Of a DNA stretch of 50,544 nt, positions 1-8,714 are shown piece by piece. Location of the stretch: assembly GCA_003646405.1 (NCBI GenBank), contig QNFR01000005.1, forward strand, positions 1 to 50,544, given 5' to 3'. The stretch's first letter is position 1; every line of letters begins with the position of its first letter. The notes under the pieces are model-generated. The model saw only the letters and a program-made list of their open reading frames with translations, ran no database searches and had not been told where the DNA came from. Made by a program: the position numbers and the translations under genes. Source of the stretch: Gammaproteobacteria bacterium (GTDB lineage: Bacteria; Pseudomonadota; Gammaproteobacteria; Pseudomonadales; Halieaceae).

Positions 1-1
1 C

Positions 2-69
2 AAGTATAGGACAAATAAACTGGGTGTCGAGAGCAAAATTTCGCCTGGAATCTTTTGTTGAACCTGAAT
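2..69 (+). repeat. Partial copy of the dispersed AAGTATAGG repeat
   Basis: The first 68 bases match the left half of the repeat seen in full at 1321 and 4182: an AAGTATAGG start, then an AAATAAAC-like block, and the shared AACCTGAA block at about the right distance. The hairpin half of the repeat is not recognisable here, so this is a truncated or diverged copy in the same orientation as the others. Confidence 0.5.
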
Positions 70-170
70 TATCCCAGGAGTCTGTCTGCACAGGACAACC
101 CGTGCTGTTCGCACCGAATACATCGATTTGTCCACCCCTTTGCAGGAACTCTTCCACCTGCGCATGCGCT

Positions 171-196
171 AAAAGGGCGGTTGGGCCGCCCTTTTT
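171..196. terminator. Bidirectional intrinsic terminator
   Basis: A perfect 10-bp stem (AAAAGGGCGG paired with CCGCCCTTTT) closes a 5-base loop and is followed by a further T. Read on the minus strand it also ends in a T-run, just 11 bases past the stop codon of the LLM oxidoreductase gene, so it most likely terminates that gene and could also stop transcription entering from the left. Confidence 0.85.
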
Positions 197-206
197 CATG
201 ATCCGC

Positions 207-1277
207 CTATTTAAATCGAGGCATGATCTCGCTGGCGACCTGATCGACTACCGAACGGGTCTCCAGGATCGGCTGGATCGCCACTTGATCGACCCCGGCG
301 TCGCGTATTTCCTCAATCATGCCGATAACCTCGTTCCTGGTCCCGGTCAAGGTCGTCGCCTGGATGATTTTTTTCGTCATCAGGGCCTCATGCTCGTCTT
401 TCAGGTACTGTAGATAGCCGCTATACAGCTTCAAATGGCGGGTTTCGACGGGTGCGTCCGGTTCCCGGTAAACGTCCGCAAAGGCCATCAGTTCATCGCG
501 TAAATCACCCGGTAACACCGAAGGATCCTTGCGACATGACAAGGCGAAGATGTTACTGGCCGAAGCGACCATCGGACCAACCGCCTCGCGCACCGCACGG
601 GTTGCTATTTCCTCGTCGTTTTCGGTCAGATAGAACGCGGTCATCGATAGTATGTAGATATCGTCCGGGTTACGGCCGGCCTCTTCCGCACCCTGGCGTA
701 CATGGCCGACTAGCCATTTGATGATCGACGGGCTCACGGCACCGAACAGGATCACCCCGTCGGCGATACGGCCGGCGAGTTGTGCGACCCGAGGGCCGCT
801 GGCGGCAATATAGATCGGGATCCGGTCCTCGATGTTGATGAAGCCGAGATCAGGATTCAAAAACTTGATCTTGCGATGACGATCGCCCTCACTATAGTCG
901 GTGATTTCGCCATCGAACAGACTGCGGCAAACCCTGACGTGGTCCTCAAGTTCGGCCACGCGCGCCGCCGGCATGCCCATCGTGCGGCGTGTCGTATTGC
1001 CGGTACCGATACCCATGATCGCCCGGCCCGGCGCCAGGGAGTTGATCGTCGCTATCCCGCACGCGCTCAGCGGTGCGATGCGTGAAGCGGGGTTTGTCAC
1101 CCCCGTACCCAGCTTGATCGAGTCGGTGCGGTCCGCGCACAGTGCGAGGGCGGCATAGACCTCGCTGCCCAGCATTTGCGAGTCGTAGAGCCATGCGTGG
1201 GAAAAACCGTGATCCTCCGCGTACTTTACTTCTGGGTGAATATGGCAGTCGCCCATAAATACAAATCCAAAATCCAT
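207..1277 (-). CDS. LLM-class flavin-dependent oxidoreductase
   Basis: This 356-residue protein belongs to the bacterial luciferase-like (LLM) superfamily of FMN- or F420-dependent TIM-barrel oxidoreductases. Family-typical segments are visible: GTGVTNP at 57-63, LAPGRAIMGIGTGN at 81-94, and an IPIYIAASGPR strand at about 153-163 followed by AGRIADGVILFG. The length is normal. The start is supported by a GGAGGA Shine-Dalgarno sequence about 7 bases upstream. It stands alone, with a terminator after its stop and a repeat copy upstream. The substrate cannot be read from sequence; members include monooxygenases and methylene-tetrahydromethanopterin-reductase-like enzymes. A second, different LLM protein lies near 11 kb, so a monooxygenase role in breaking down a cyclic or aliphatic compound is plausible but is inference. 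Confidence 0.9.
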   Translation of the reverse strand: MDFGFVFMGDCHIHPEVKYAEDHGFSHAWLYDSQMLGSEVYAALALCADRTDSIKLGTGVTNPASRIAPLSACGIATINSLAPGRAIMGIGTGNTTRRTMGMPAARVAELEDHVRVCRSLFDGEITDYSEGDRHRKIKFLNPDLGFINIEDRIPIYIAASGPRVAQLAGRIADGVILFGAVSPSIIKWLVGHVRQGAEEAGRNPDDIYILSMTAFYLTENDEEIATRAVREAVGPMVASASNIFALSCRKDPSVLPGDLRDELMAFADVYREPDAPVETRHLKLYSGYLQYLKDEHEALMTKKIIQATTLTGTRNEVIGMIEEIRDAGVDQVAIQPILETRSVVDQVASEIMPRFK

Positions 1278-1320
1278 CGCTTATTCCTCCGCCCCGATAA
1301 TGAAAGACCCCGCTAACTGG

Positions 1321-1448
1321 AAGTATAGGAAAAATTAACGAGGTATGGCCAGTGAATTTATGTCCAGAATCGAGTCGCTGAACCTGAAAAGGTGTTGAAG
1401 TAGTCGCAGCACCACCTCAAACCTTGCATGCACCAGTGCCATGGAGAT
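1321..1448 (+). repeat. Dispersed repeat, full-length copy 1
   Basis: About 128 bp align along their whole length with 4182-4309. The stretch from GAGTCGCTGAACCTGAAAAG through CACCAGTGCC is nearly identical. It contains an imperfect inverted repeat (AGGTGTTGA at 1390-1398 and GCACCACCT at 1409-1417) around a conserved 10-base loop. It sits between the LLM gene start and the GST stop codon and occupies half of that gap. It has no coding capacity, so it resembles a REP/MITE-type non-autonomous element. Confidence 0.8.
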
Positions 1449-1517
1449 CTTTTCAGCGCTACCTGAACCAGAGTGCACGGGTATCTATCCTGACACAGGG
1501 GGACCGATCGCAAAGTA

Positions 1518-2153
1518 TTATGCATCTACACTTGGACGGGCCGATATTTTTTCGTACCAGGCTTTGGTATGCGTATTAGTTTCCGGGATTAGAATGTCGG
1601 ACCAGCCCGCAAAGTCGATGGCGCAAATTGCCGTGATATCAACCATACTGAATTGATCGCCAGCGGTATAAGGGGTTTCGGAGAGATAGAGCTCTAGCCT
1701 CTGAAAGAAACGATCCAGTGTTTGTTGTCCACGGGTAACCAGCGCAGGTATCGCCGGAATAACGTCCTCGCCGCCGCCAGGGATGCTGCGCTGTGTAAAA
1801 TTCTCATGTTGATTACGAAACACCTCGGATGACGAAATCATACCGTCGAACTCCATTTTACGTTGGCGACTGATAATGATCGCTTTTTCACGTGGATCAC
1901 GTCCTAGTAATGGAGGATCGGGTTGCAGTTCTTCAAAGTAGTGGCAAATGGCCATTGTCTCGTCGATGCGTGTGCCGTCGTCAAGTTCCAGTACAGGTAG
2001 CAAACCACTCGAATTAATGGCGAGAAAATCGACCTTCAGGTTTTCTCCTGCGAGTATATCGATTTCGATGGTTTCTAACTCGATCCCTTTTTCAGCTAAA
2101 AACATACGTGCGCGGCGTGGGTTGGGGGCAATATGACAGTCATAGAGTTTCAT
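1518..2153 (-). CDS. Glutathione S-transferase family protein
   Basis: This 211-residue protein has the cytosolic GST architecture. An N-terminal thioredoxin-like domain (about 1-80) carries the cis-proline segment LLPVL (P53) and the glutathione-binding turn DET at 64-66, where many relatives have ES. An all-helical C-terminal domain follows, including the N-capping region around the DQFSMVDITAICAIDF segment. The likely catalytic region is CHIAPNPRR near residue 6. GSTs conjugate glutathione to electrophiles or act as isomerases and dehalogenases; which applies here cannot be told. A GGAAG motif precedes the ATG start. It is transcribed toward the repeat copy and the LLM gene, possibly with the latter. 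Confidence 0.9.
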   Translation of the reverse strand: MKLYDCHIAPNPRRARMFLAEKGIELETIEIDILAGENLKVDFLAINSSGLLPVLELDDGTRIDETMAICHYFEELQPDPPLLGRDPREKAIIISRQRKMEFDGMISSSEVFRNQHENFTQRSIPGGGEDVIPAIPALVTRGQQTLDRFFQRLELYLSETPYTAGDQFSMVDITAICAIDFAGWSDILIPETNTHTKAWYEKISARPSVDA

Positions 2154-2338
2154 AAAAATCTTCCATAAATAGGTTTAAGGATTTTCATCTTTCTTTAGGA
2201 TCAGTGATGTTTTCACTATACGCACTTTTGTAGCCGCGTATTTTATTAAAGTGAGAAGGGGCAGGAGAGCAGGAGCTAGCTAACTACCATCAATGCCAGT
2301 ATTGTGGTTACCTAAACCCTCGCCAGCGCGGACTCACC

Positions 2339-4123
2339 ATGGCCAAACCCGCCGGGAAAAACTGGGCTATCCTGCTGTTTTCACTCCCCTTTGCCGGTAT
2401 CGGTATTGGCTTTTTGGTGCTCAGCATTATTCCCACAATCTATGAATGGCATCAGATGAGTAGCTGGCAAGAGGCACAGGCGACCGTCGTCAGCGCCGAG
2501 TTGCAAATCTTTCAAGGCGATGATTCAACTACCTTTGAAGCCACCGGCCACTATCAGTATCAGGTAGGGGGTAATAGCTATACCGGCTTTAGACTCGGCA
2601 TTGGTGGCGGGGCGGATAACATCGGTGAGTGGCATCAGGAGATGGGTGGAAAATTGCGTTATGCCCTGGATCATAAATCTCCAATAGGCATTTACTACAA
2701 CCCGGACAATCCGGCCGAAGCTATTGTCGATCGCAAGCCACGCTGGGGCCTGCTGGGTTTTAAAATGATCTTTGTGCTGGTATTTGGTGGCTCTGGCGCC
2801 GGCCTGTTGTGGTGGTCAATCAAGGATCACAACAAGGTCATCGATACACCAGAAGCACGTGACAAACCCTGGCTGGGTCATAAAGACTGGGCCAGCGCGA
2901 CCATTTTGTCCGATGCAAAAGCTAAGCACTATGTGGTTTGGGGCGTTACGCTGTTGTGGAACCTGATCTCATCACCATTGTTGTTTGCTATCCCGGCAGA
3001 GCTGGATAAAGGCAATAACGCTATCTATATTGCCGCCGTGTTTCCCCTGATAGGAGCGGGTCTTTTTATGTGGGCCATAAAAAACACCCGCCGCTGGCTC
3101 AGTATTGGTAGCACGCCGCTGACGCTCGACCCATATCCTGGCTCGATAGGCGGACAAGTAGGCGGTTCGATAGAGACTAACATTCACTACAGTGCAGTAC
3201 ATGAGTTCCCCATCGCACTCAGTTGTCTTTATAGCTATGTATCCGGTTCGGGCAAGAATCGCTCACGTAAAGAGAGCGTAAAATGGCACACTGAGGGTTT
3301 TGCCCAGGCCGCACCAACTGGTCGCGGCAGCCGGCTAAAATTTTGCTTTGATCTACCTGCAGGACTGCCAGAATCGGAAAGCAAGGACCAGCGTTACCAC
3401 TTGTGGCGATTGAATCTGAAAAGTGACGGCGTGGCCGTCAATATCAACCGCAACTTCGAATTGCCGGTGTTTAGTACCACCACAAGCTCCCGTGATATCC
3501 ACGTCAATTCCATCAGCCACCCGCTGGCGCAGGAAAGACGCGATGAGCAAATCACGTCAGTGATGGATATGCAACAGATTCCCGGCGGCCTTGAGCTTTA
3601 CTTCCCCGCAGGGCGCAATGCGGGCAGCAAGCTTGGCTTTATTGTTTTTGGTCTGGTTTTCTTTGGCGCCGGTATGGGTGCCGGTGCCTTCGGTGCGCCG
3701 ATTATTTTCCCGATGATTTTTGGTCTGGTTGGGGGAGGGATGGCCCTGGGCGGCCTCTACAGTTTGTTCAACAGCCTGTCGGTTCGCATCGGCCGCGACG
3801 GTATTTATAGTCAACGTAAACTGATTGGCTTGACCATTGGCAGGCAAGCAGCCCGCGCGGCCGATGTCCTCGAGCTGCGCATTCATAAAGGTGGAAGCAT
3901 GAGCTCTGGTACCGAGCATAAAACCTTTTACTCGATTAGGGCACACCTCATCAATGGCAGGAAAATTACCGTCGCCGAAAGCCTGATCGGCCGACAGGCA
4001 GCGCAACAGGCCGCTGAAGCCATCGCCGCCTTTAGCGGCTTTGATTGCAATACCGATATTGTCATCCGGGGCCAGGTGTTTGCGGACCGCAAGAAGGCTT
4101 ACCGGGCCAGGAACAAGCAATAG
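2339..4123 (+). CDS. DUF3592 domain-containing multi-pass membrane protein
   Basis: A 594-residue predicted inner-membrane protein. A first hydrophobic segment (about 9-32) is followed by a DUF3592-type extracytoplasmic domain (about 40-125), with its characteristic VSAE, YQYQVGG, YYNPDNP and AIVDR strands. Further membrane segments lie near 138-160, 200-247 and 430-475. The middle region (about 265-425) is soluble and beta-rich. The C-terminal part after the last membrane pair is another soluble domain with the RIGRDGIYSQRK segment. The function of DUF3592 is unknown, although the domain often occurs in membrane proteins of environmental bacteria. No strong Shine-Dalgarno precedes the ATG. 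A small gene with an excellent ribosome site starts 28 bases downstream and appears to have been broken. Confidence 0.8.
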   Translation: MAKPAGKNWAILLFSLPFAGIGIGFLVLSIIPTIYEWHQMSSWQEAQATVVSAELQIFQGDDSTTFEATGHYQYQVGGNSYTGFRLGIGGGADNIGEWHQEMGGKLRYALDHKSPIGIYYNPDNPAEAIVDRKPRWGLLGFKMIFVLVFGGSGAGLLWWSIKDHNKVIDTPEARDKPWLGHKDWASATILSDAKAKHYVVWGVTLLWNLISSPLLFAIPAELDKGNNAIYIAAVFPLIGAGLFMWAIKNTRRWLSIGSTPLTLDPYPGSIGGQVGGSIETNIHYSAVHEFPIALSCLYSYVSGSGKNRSRKESVKWHTEGFAQAAPTGRGSRLKFCFDLPAGLPESESKDQRYHLWRLNLKSDGVAVNINRNFELPVFSTTTSSRDIHVNSISHPLAQERRDEQITSVMDMQQIPGGLELYFPAGRNAGSKLGFIVFGLVFFGAGMGAGAFGAPIIFPMIFGLVGGGMALGGLYSLFNSLSVRIGRDGIYSQRKLIGLTIGRQAARAADVLELRIHKGGSMSSGTEHKTFYSIRAHLINGRKITVAESLIGRQAAQQAAEAIAAFSGFDCNTDIVIRGQVFADRKKAYRARNKQ

Positions 4124-4151
4124 TAATATACATACTAATGAGGAGGTTCAC

Positions 4152-4504
4152 ATGAAGATATCAATGGCCGAAATCAACAAGAAATATAGGGAAAAATAAA
4201 CGGGATATGGCCAGAAATTGTTTCTGGAGTTGAGTCGCTGAACCTGAAAAGGTGGTGAAGTAGTCGCATCACCACCTCAAACATTGCTTGCACCAGTGCC
4301 TTGGAAATTGATACGGTTGGTTCCATCGCTATATTGGTTGTGCTGGTTTTGCTGGTTGTCGCCGCAATACTGTATTACAGTTATACGCCTACCTGGCGCA
4401 TCGAGATGAAACTGGTGGTGTGTATGGATGGTGATCTTGAGGAGGTCAGAGAGCGCCTGACCGTGGCGGAAGTACACCAAATCGGCAGGGTCACAGAGGA
4501 ATGA
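4152..4504 (+). pseudogene. Small membrane-protein gene apparently interrupted by the dispersed repeat
   Basis: A perfect Shine-Dalgarno (AGGAGG, 5 bases before ATG) starts a reading frame, MKISMAEINK, that runs into the repeat and stops after 15 codons at 4199. On the far side of the repeat, from about 4301, an open frame encodes a strong membrane helix (SIAILVVLVLLVVAAILYY) and a short charged tail ending at a stop at 4504. The two halves are in different frames. Removing a 128- or 131-bp unit, which matches the repeat length, would rejoin them into one protein of about 73-74 residues with an N-terminal segment, one helix and an acidic tail. Alternatively the downstream half is translated alone from a TTG at 4301, but no ribosome site supports that. 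The function is unknown. Confidence 0.45.
4182..4309 (+). repeat. Dispersed repeat, full-length copy 2
   Basis: The second full copy, in the same orientation as copy 1. Here the hairpin is perfect: AGGTGGTGA (4250-4258) pairs with TCACCACCT (4269-4277) around the loop AGTAGTCGCA. A second perfect small hairpin, CCAGAAA/TTTCTGG with a 3-base loop, lies at 4211-4227. The right border is uncertain by a few bases because similarity to copy 1 fades between 4301 and 4310. Confidence 0.8.
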
Positions 4505-4535
4505 CCACTGGAATTCGACCTCACAACAAGATGTA

Positions 4536-5873
4536 TTAACTAACCAGCACTAAAAATGGGTTTTCACAAAGCTCGGCGATGGTGTCTACAAACCTCGCCC
4601 CATCAGCACCGTTAATGACTCGATGATCGAAAGCGAGGGTGAGGGACATCATCAAGCGCGGTTCTGGTGCCGCACTAATATCACCACCGATATAGGTGGG
4701 TTGCCATTCACCAGCACCGATGCCGAGTATGGCCACCTCTGGCCAGTTAACTATTGGAAATAGCCCCGATACGCCGATACCGCCGAGGTTCGACAAGGTA
4801 ATACTGCCGCCCTTCATTTCGGCGGGTTGTAGCTTTCCAGTGCGGGCTTTTTCGCTGAGCTTGCTGATGAGTCGGGCAATGTCTTTAACCGATTTGCTGC
4901 TGATATCGTCAATCACTGGCACCAGCAGGCCGCGGGGTGTATCCACCGCAATACCCACATTAATGTGTTCGCGAAAAAGTATTTTGTCGTTTTGCTCATC
5001 CATGCAGCTATTGATGATGGGGTGTTGAGCACAGGCCAGGCCGATAATTTTTGCCAGCAGGGCGCTCAGAGTCAGTGTGCAGTCTTCGCTTTTTAATCGC
5101 GTCTTGTGTTGCCGGCGGCCTCGCTCCAGCTCGGTAATATCGATGCGCCGCTGCAGCCAGGCATGGGGTATGCGCGTCGCCGCGTGGTTCACATTGCGGC
5201 AAGTGGCTTTTTGAATGGCCGACATCGGCTGGTGTGTGATCGGGCCAAAGGCGCTGAGGTCGGGCAGGGGTGGCAGGGTTAACGCTTGTGTTGACGAGAT
5301 GCCGCTCCGTACCTGTTTTTGACTTAGGGCTTTTTTAGCAAAGGCTTTAACAGCCGTTTTATCGATGCGCCCGTGATAACCGCTACTGCAGAGTTCTGAC
5401 AGGTCGACACCCAACTCTCTGGCCAGGCGGCGGGTGGCGGGGCCGGCGGCCAGGCATTGCTTGCTACTCTCTGGTGGCGTGGTGTTGTGGCTTTGCCTGT
5501 CACCGGTGTCGCCAGCGAGGGGCTGATTATCAGTAATCGTCGAGTTATCTTCACGGACTTCACTCGGTGCTGTGCTTTCTTCCTGCTTTGGCTCAGAATC
5601 ATCAGTTCTTGCCGGTTCTGCCGCTACGGTCGCGGCCAGTGGCTTGATGCTGATAAAGTCTTCACCCTCTTTAATTTCCTGGTCGAGGCTGACCAGAAAG
5701 GCGTCGATCACGCCGTCAATTTCGGCAGGCACTTCGAGTATGGCTTTTTCCGTTTCCACTTCTATCAGGGTGTCACCACAGCTGACGGTGTCGCCGATAT
5801 TGGCGACCATCGCTACCACAATGCCGATTATATCGCCGTCGCCAAGCTCGGGAATTTTAAAAATATTCGCCAT
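4536..5873 (-). CDS. aceF: Pyruvate dehydrogenase E2, dihydrolipoamide acetyltransferase
   Basis: This is the core subunit of the pyruvate dehydrogenase complex. It transfers the acetyl group from E1-bound hydroxyethyl-TPP to CoA. It has a single N-terminal lipoyl domain (residues 1-78, lipoylated lysine K43 in ETEKA), a charged linker, a peripheral-subunit-binding domain (about 142-177, with GPATRRLARELGVDL), a second linker and the catalytic domain (about 205-445). The active-site motif HRVINGADG starts at H417, with Asn rather than the commoner Asp after the isoleucine. At 445 residues with one lipoyl domain it is shorter than the three-lipoyl E. coli enzyme. A GGGAGAGGAGA ribosome site precedes the start, which lies 12 bases after aceE, so the two are one operon. 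No E3 (lpd) gene is nearby. Confidence 0.96.
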   Translation of the reverse strand: MANIFKIPELGDGDIIGIVVAMVANIGDTVSCGDTLIEVETEKAILEVPAEIDGVIDAFLVSLDQEIKEGEDFISIKPLAATVAAEPARTDDSEPKQEESTAPSEVREDNSTITDNQPLAGDTGDRQSHNTTPPESSKQCLAAGPATRRLARELGVDLSELCSSGYHGRIDKTAVKAFAKKALSQKQVRSGISSTQALTLPPLPDLSAFGPITHQPMSAIQKATCRNVNHAATRIPHAWLQRRIDITELERGRRQHKTRLKSEDCTLTLSALLAKIIGLACAQHPIINSCMDEQNDKILFREHINVGIAVDTPRGLLVPVIDDISSKSVKDIARLISKLSEKARTGKLQPAEMKGGSITLSNLGGIGVSGLFPIVNWPEVAILGIGAGEWQPTYIGGDISAAPEPRLMMSLTLAFDHRVINGADGARFVDTIAELCENPFLVLVS

Positions 5874-5885
5874 TGTCTCCTCTCC

Positions 5886-8573
5886 CTAGCGCTCGGCCGC
5901 ATAGTATTTATCGGCATCAATAGCCAGTGGTTCAAGCTGTTGGTGCAGCGTGTTTTGATCAATGGCGGCACTGGTGTAGAGCTGATGGAGCGCAGCCTGT
6001 ACTATGAATTTATCGCTGACCTCGAAGTAGTCGCGCAGGGCCTCGCGGGATTCACTCAAACCGTAGCCATCGGTGCCCAGTGCGGTGAAATGCCCGGGCA
6101 TCCACGGTGCGATGCTGTTGGTCAGCGAGGTCATATAGTCACTGACCGCGATAAAGACACCGCCCTGTTCGGCAAATAATTGCTTTATATAACTCTGTCG
6201 GGGCTCTGCTTCGGGGTGCAGACGGTTCCAGCGATCGCAGGCCACAGCCTCGCGGTATAGCTCGTTGTAACTGGTTACGCTCCAAATATTCACCCGGTAG
6301 CCGAGTGCTTCAAGCTGTGTGGCTGCGCTCAGGGCTTGTTGCATAATTGAGCCACTGGCCAGTAGATTAACTTCTGCACCTGCACCCTCGTCGGTATGTT
6401 TGAAACAATAAGCGCCCTGCAAAATACCTTCTACAGTCGCCGCTGTATCGCCGTCAACTTCAGGCATAGCGGGCATATTATGATTTTCATTATACAGGGT
6501 TAAGTAATAAAAAATGTTTTCCTGCTGCTGGTACATGCGCTTAATGCCCTCGCGCACGATCACCGCCACTTCGTAGGCAAAGGCGGGGTCATAACTTTTC
6601 AGGTTGGGTACGGTGCTGGCGATGATCTGGCTGTGGCCGTCCTGATGTTGCAGGCCTTCGCCATTTAAGGTGGTACGCCCGGCGGTGCCGCCCAGCAAAA
6701 AGCCACGGCAAAGCATGTCGCCACAGCTCCAGATCATGTCGCCGACGCGCTGGAAACCAAACATCGAATAAAAGATATAAAAGGGAATGGTCGGCACACC
6801 GTGGACTGCGTAGGCGGTGCCGGCCGATAAAAATGAGGCCATAGCACCGGTTTCGCAAATGCCTTCCTGCAGAATTTGCCCGTCGACGGCTTCTTTGTAA
6901 GGCACCAGGGTGTGGGCATCAACCGGGGTGTAATTCTGCCCTTCGGGTGAATAGATGCCCGCTACCTTGAACAGGCCGTCCATGCCAAAGGTGCGCGCCT
7001 CGTCGGGTACAATGGGTACGATGTAGCGGCCAATATCTTCGTCTTTCATCAGGGTAGCGAGAATGCGCACCATGGCGGTGGTGGAAGATTGTTGTCTATC
7101 GCCGGTGCCGTCGATAAATTGCTGAAAGCGCGACAGGGGCGGTGCTTTGATGGAGGGGCAGTCGATGCGTCGCTCCGGTAGATAGCCACCGAGTGCTTCG
7201 CGGTGCTCGCGCAGGTATTGTATTTCAGGGCTGTTTTCATCGGGGCGATAGAAGGCGGCGGCTTCTATCTCTGCGTCGCTGAGAGGGATGCCAAACTCTT
7301 CGGCGCAAAATGCGCGCTCCTGGGCGCTCATGGTTTTTTTCTGGTGGGAGGTATTGCGCCCCTGGCCGGCCTCGCCCATGCCTTCACCCTTGACGGTTTT
7401 TACCAATATGACGCTGGGCTTGCCCTCGGCGGTGACGGCACGCTGGAAGGCGGCAAATACTTTCTTTGGGTCCTGACCCCCGCGTTTGATTTCGCGGATC
7501 TCATCATCGGTCAGGGAATTCATCATCTGTTCGAGCTCGGGGCTGTTTTCAACCCAGTGCTCGCGCTGAATGTCGCCCTTGGAGACGGAGTAATACTGGT
7601 AGTCGCCGTCGACAGCCTCCTCCATGCGCTGGCGCAGAATGCCTTTGCTATCCTGAGCGAGCAAGCCGTCCCAGCCGGAGCCCCAAATCACTTTCAGTAC
7701 ATTCCAGTCGGCACCGCGAAAGCTGCGCTCCAGTTCTTGAATGATCTTGCCATTGCCTCTAACCGGGCCGTCGAGGCGCTGTAAGTTACAGTTGATGACC
7801 AGTACCAGATTGTCGAGTTTTTCACGGGCAGCAATATTAATGGTGCCCAGTACTTCCGGCTCGTCGGCCTCGCCATCGCCGATAAAGCACCAGATCTTGC
7901 CACCGTTTTTGGCCTTTAGACCCCGGTTCTCGAGGTATTTGGCAAAGCGGGCCTGATAGATGGCAGTCGGTGTGGATAACCCCATCGAGGCGTTGGGCAC
8001 CTGCCAGAAGTCGGGCATCAAACGGGGGTGGGGGTAGGAACTCAGCCCTCCACTGGGGTGGAGCTGGCGGCGGAAGTTGCGCAGTTGTTCTTCGCTTAAG
8101 CGCCCGGCGAGGAAGGCGCGGGCGTAAACACCCGGTGCGGCGTGAGGCTGAAGCATGACCAGGTCACCACCATAACTGTCACTGCGTTTGCGGAAGAAAT
8201 GATTACAGCCCACTTCCATCATCGTCGCCGCCGAGGCATAAGTGGCGATATGGCCGCCTACACCCATCCCACTGTCCGCCCCCTGCAGCACCATGGCCAT
8301 GGCATTCCAGCGGTTAATGTTCTCGATTTTTTTCTCCAGAGCGATATCGCCCGGGTAGGCAGGCTGCTCACTGGGGGGGATGGTGTTGATGTAGGGCGTA
8401 TTCAGGGTCGCCTCATTGAGATTAATGCCCGCGCTGATAACGCGATCCTGAACCGCGCGAAGAATTTCTCGAACCCCGCTTTCACCGTATTCGTGGTGAA
8501 TATAATCGATGGATTCTTGCCACTCCCGCTTATCAACGGCTATCGCTTCGGAATTGGGTGGAGTCTTCGACAT
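5886..8573 (-). CDS. aceE: Pyruvate dehydrogenase E1 component, homodimeric type
   Basis: This TPP-dependent E1 decarboxylates pyruvate and reductively acetylates the lipoyl group of E2, linking glycolysis to the citric-acid cycle in the cytoplasm. The 895-residue length fits the homodimeric gammaproteobacterial family. The TPP/Mg-binding motif is visible as GDGEADEP at 232-239, ending in NCNLQ at 261-265. Other family blocks are MGVGGHIATYASAATMMEVGCNHFFR near 103-128 and the C-terminal transketolase-like domain with GTDGYGLSESREALRDYFEV. It is the first gene of the aceE-aceF operon and is divergent from an Lrp-type regulator 141 bases away, which is a natural candidate to control it. Confidence 0.97.
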   Translation of the reverse strand: MSKTPPNSEAIAVDKREWQESIDYIHHEYGESGVREILRAVQDRVISAGINLNEATLNTPYINTIPPSEQPAYPGDIALEKKIENINRWNAMAMVLQGADSGMGVGGHIATYASAATMMEVGCNHFFRKRSDSYGGDLVMLQPHAAPGVYARAFLAGRLSEEQLRNFRRQLHPSGGLSSYPHPRLMPDFWQVPNASMGLSTPTAIYQARFAKYLENRGLKAKNGGKIWCFIGDGEADEPEVLGTINIAAREKLDNLVLVINCNLQRLDGPVRGNGKIIQELERSFRGADWNVLKVIWGSGWDGLLAQDSKGILRQRMEEAVDGDYQYYSVSKGDIQREHWVENSPELEQMMNSLTDDEIREIKRGGQDPKKVFAAFQRAVTAEGKPSVILVKTVKGEGMGEAGQGRNTSHQKKTMSAQERAFCAEEFGIPLSDAEIEAAAFYRPDENSPEIQYLREHREALGGYLPERRIDCPSIKAPPLSRFQQFIDGTGDRQQSSTTAMVRILATLMKDEDIGRYIVPIVPDEARTFGMDGLFKVAGIYSPEGQNYTPVDAHTLVPYKEAVDGQILQEGICETGAMASFLSAGTAYAVHGVPTIPFYIFYSMFGFQRVGDMIWSCGDMLCRGFLLGGTAGRTTLNGEGLQHQDGHSQIIASTVPNLKSYDPAFAYEVAVIVREGIKRMYQQQENIFYYLTLYNENHNMPAMPEVDGDTAATVEGILQGAYCFKHTDEGAGAEVNLLASGSIMQQALSAATQLEALGYRVNIWSVTSYNELYREAVACDRWNRLHPEAEPRQSYIKQLFAEQGGVFIAVSDYMTSLTNSIAPWMPGHFTALGTDGYGLSESREALRDYFEVSDKFIVQAALHQLYTSAAIDQNTLHQQLEPLAIDADKYYAAER

Positions 8574-8714
8574 GGGGCTACCTGGCTGTTCTTATGGATT
8601 GCTGTTTAGAGGCAAAGAATAGCAAGGTCAGCTATTAATAACATTGCGAATATAGCTGTAAATGCCTATAGTTGAGCAATATTAGTTTAAAAGTTTCCAA
8701 TTGTTGAGAGAAAT

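Larger units (their letters stand above)
4124..4535. other. Gap holding the broken small gene and repeat copy 2
   Basis: This 412-base interval between the DUF3592 gene and aceF contains only the interrupted small membrane-protein gene and the second full repeat copy. The last 30 bases before the aceF stop codon hold nothing recognisable; in particular no terminator is evident between these convergent units. Confidence 0.6.

Noticed and set aside
1441-1656. Plus-strand frame starting at the right end of repeat copy 1
   Set aside because: Most of it is antisense to the GST gene and it has no ribosome site; the ATG only reflects the repeat border.
4182-4309. Repeat considered as an integron attC site or a small RNA
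   Set aside because: The hairpin lacks the conserved attC core pair and no integrase or cassette array is near; no promoter or terminator suggests an RNA gene.
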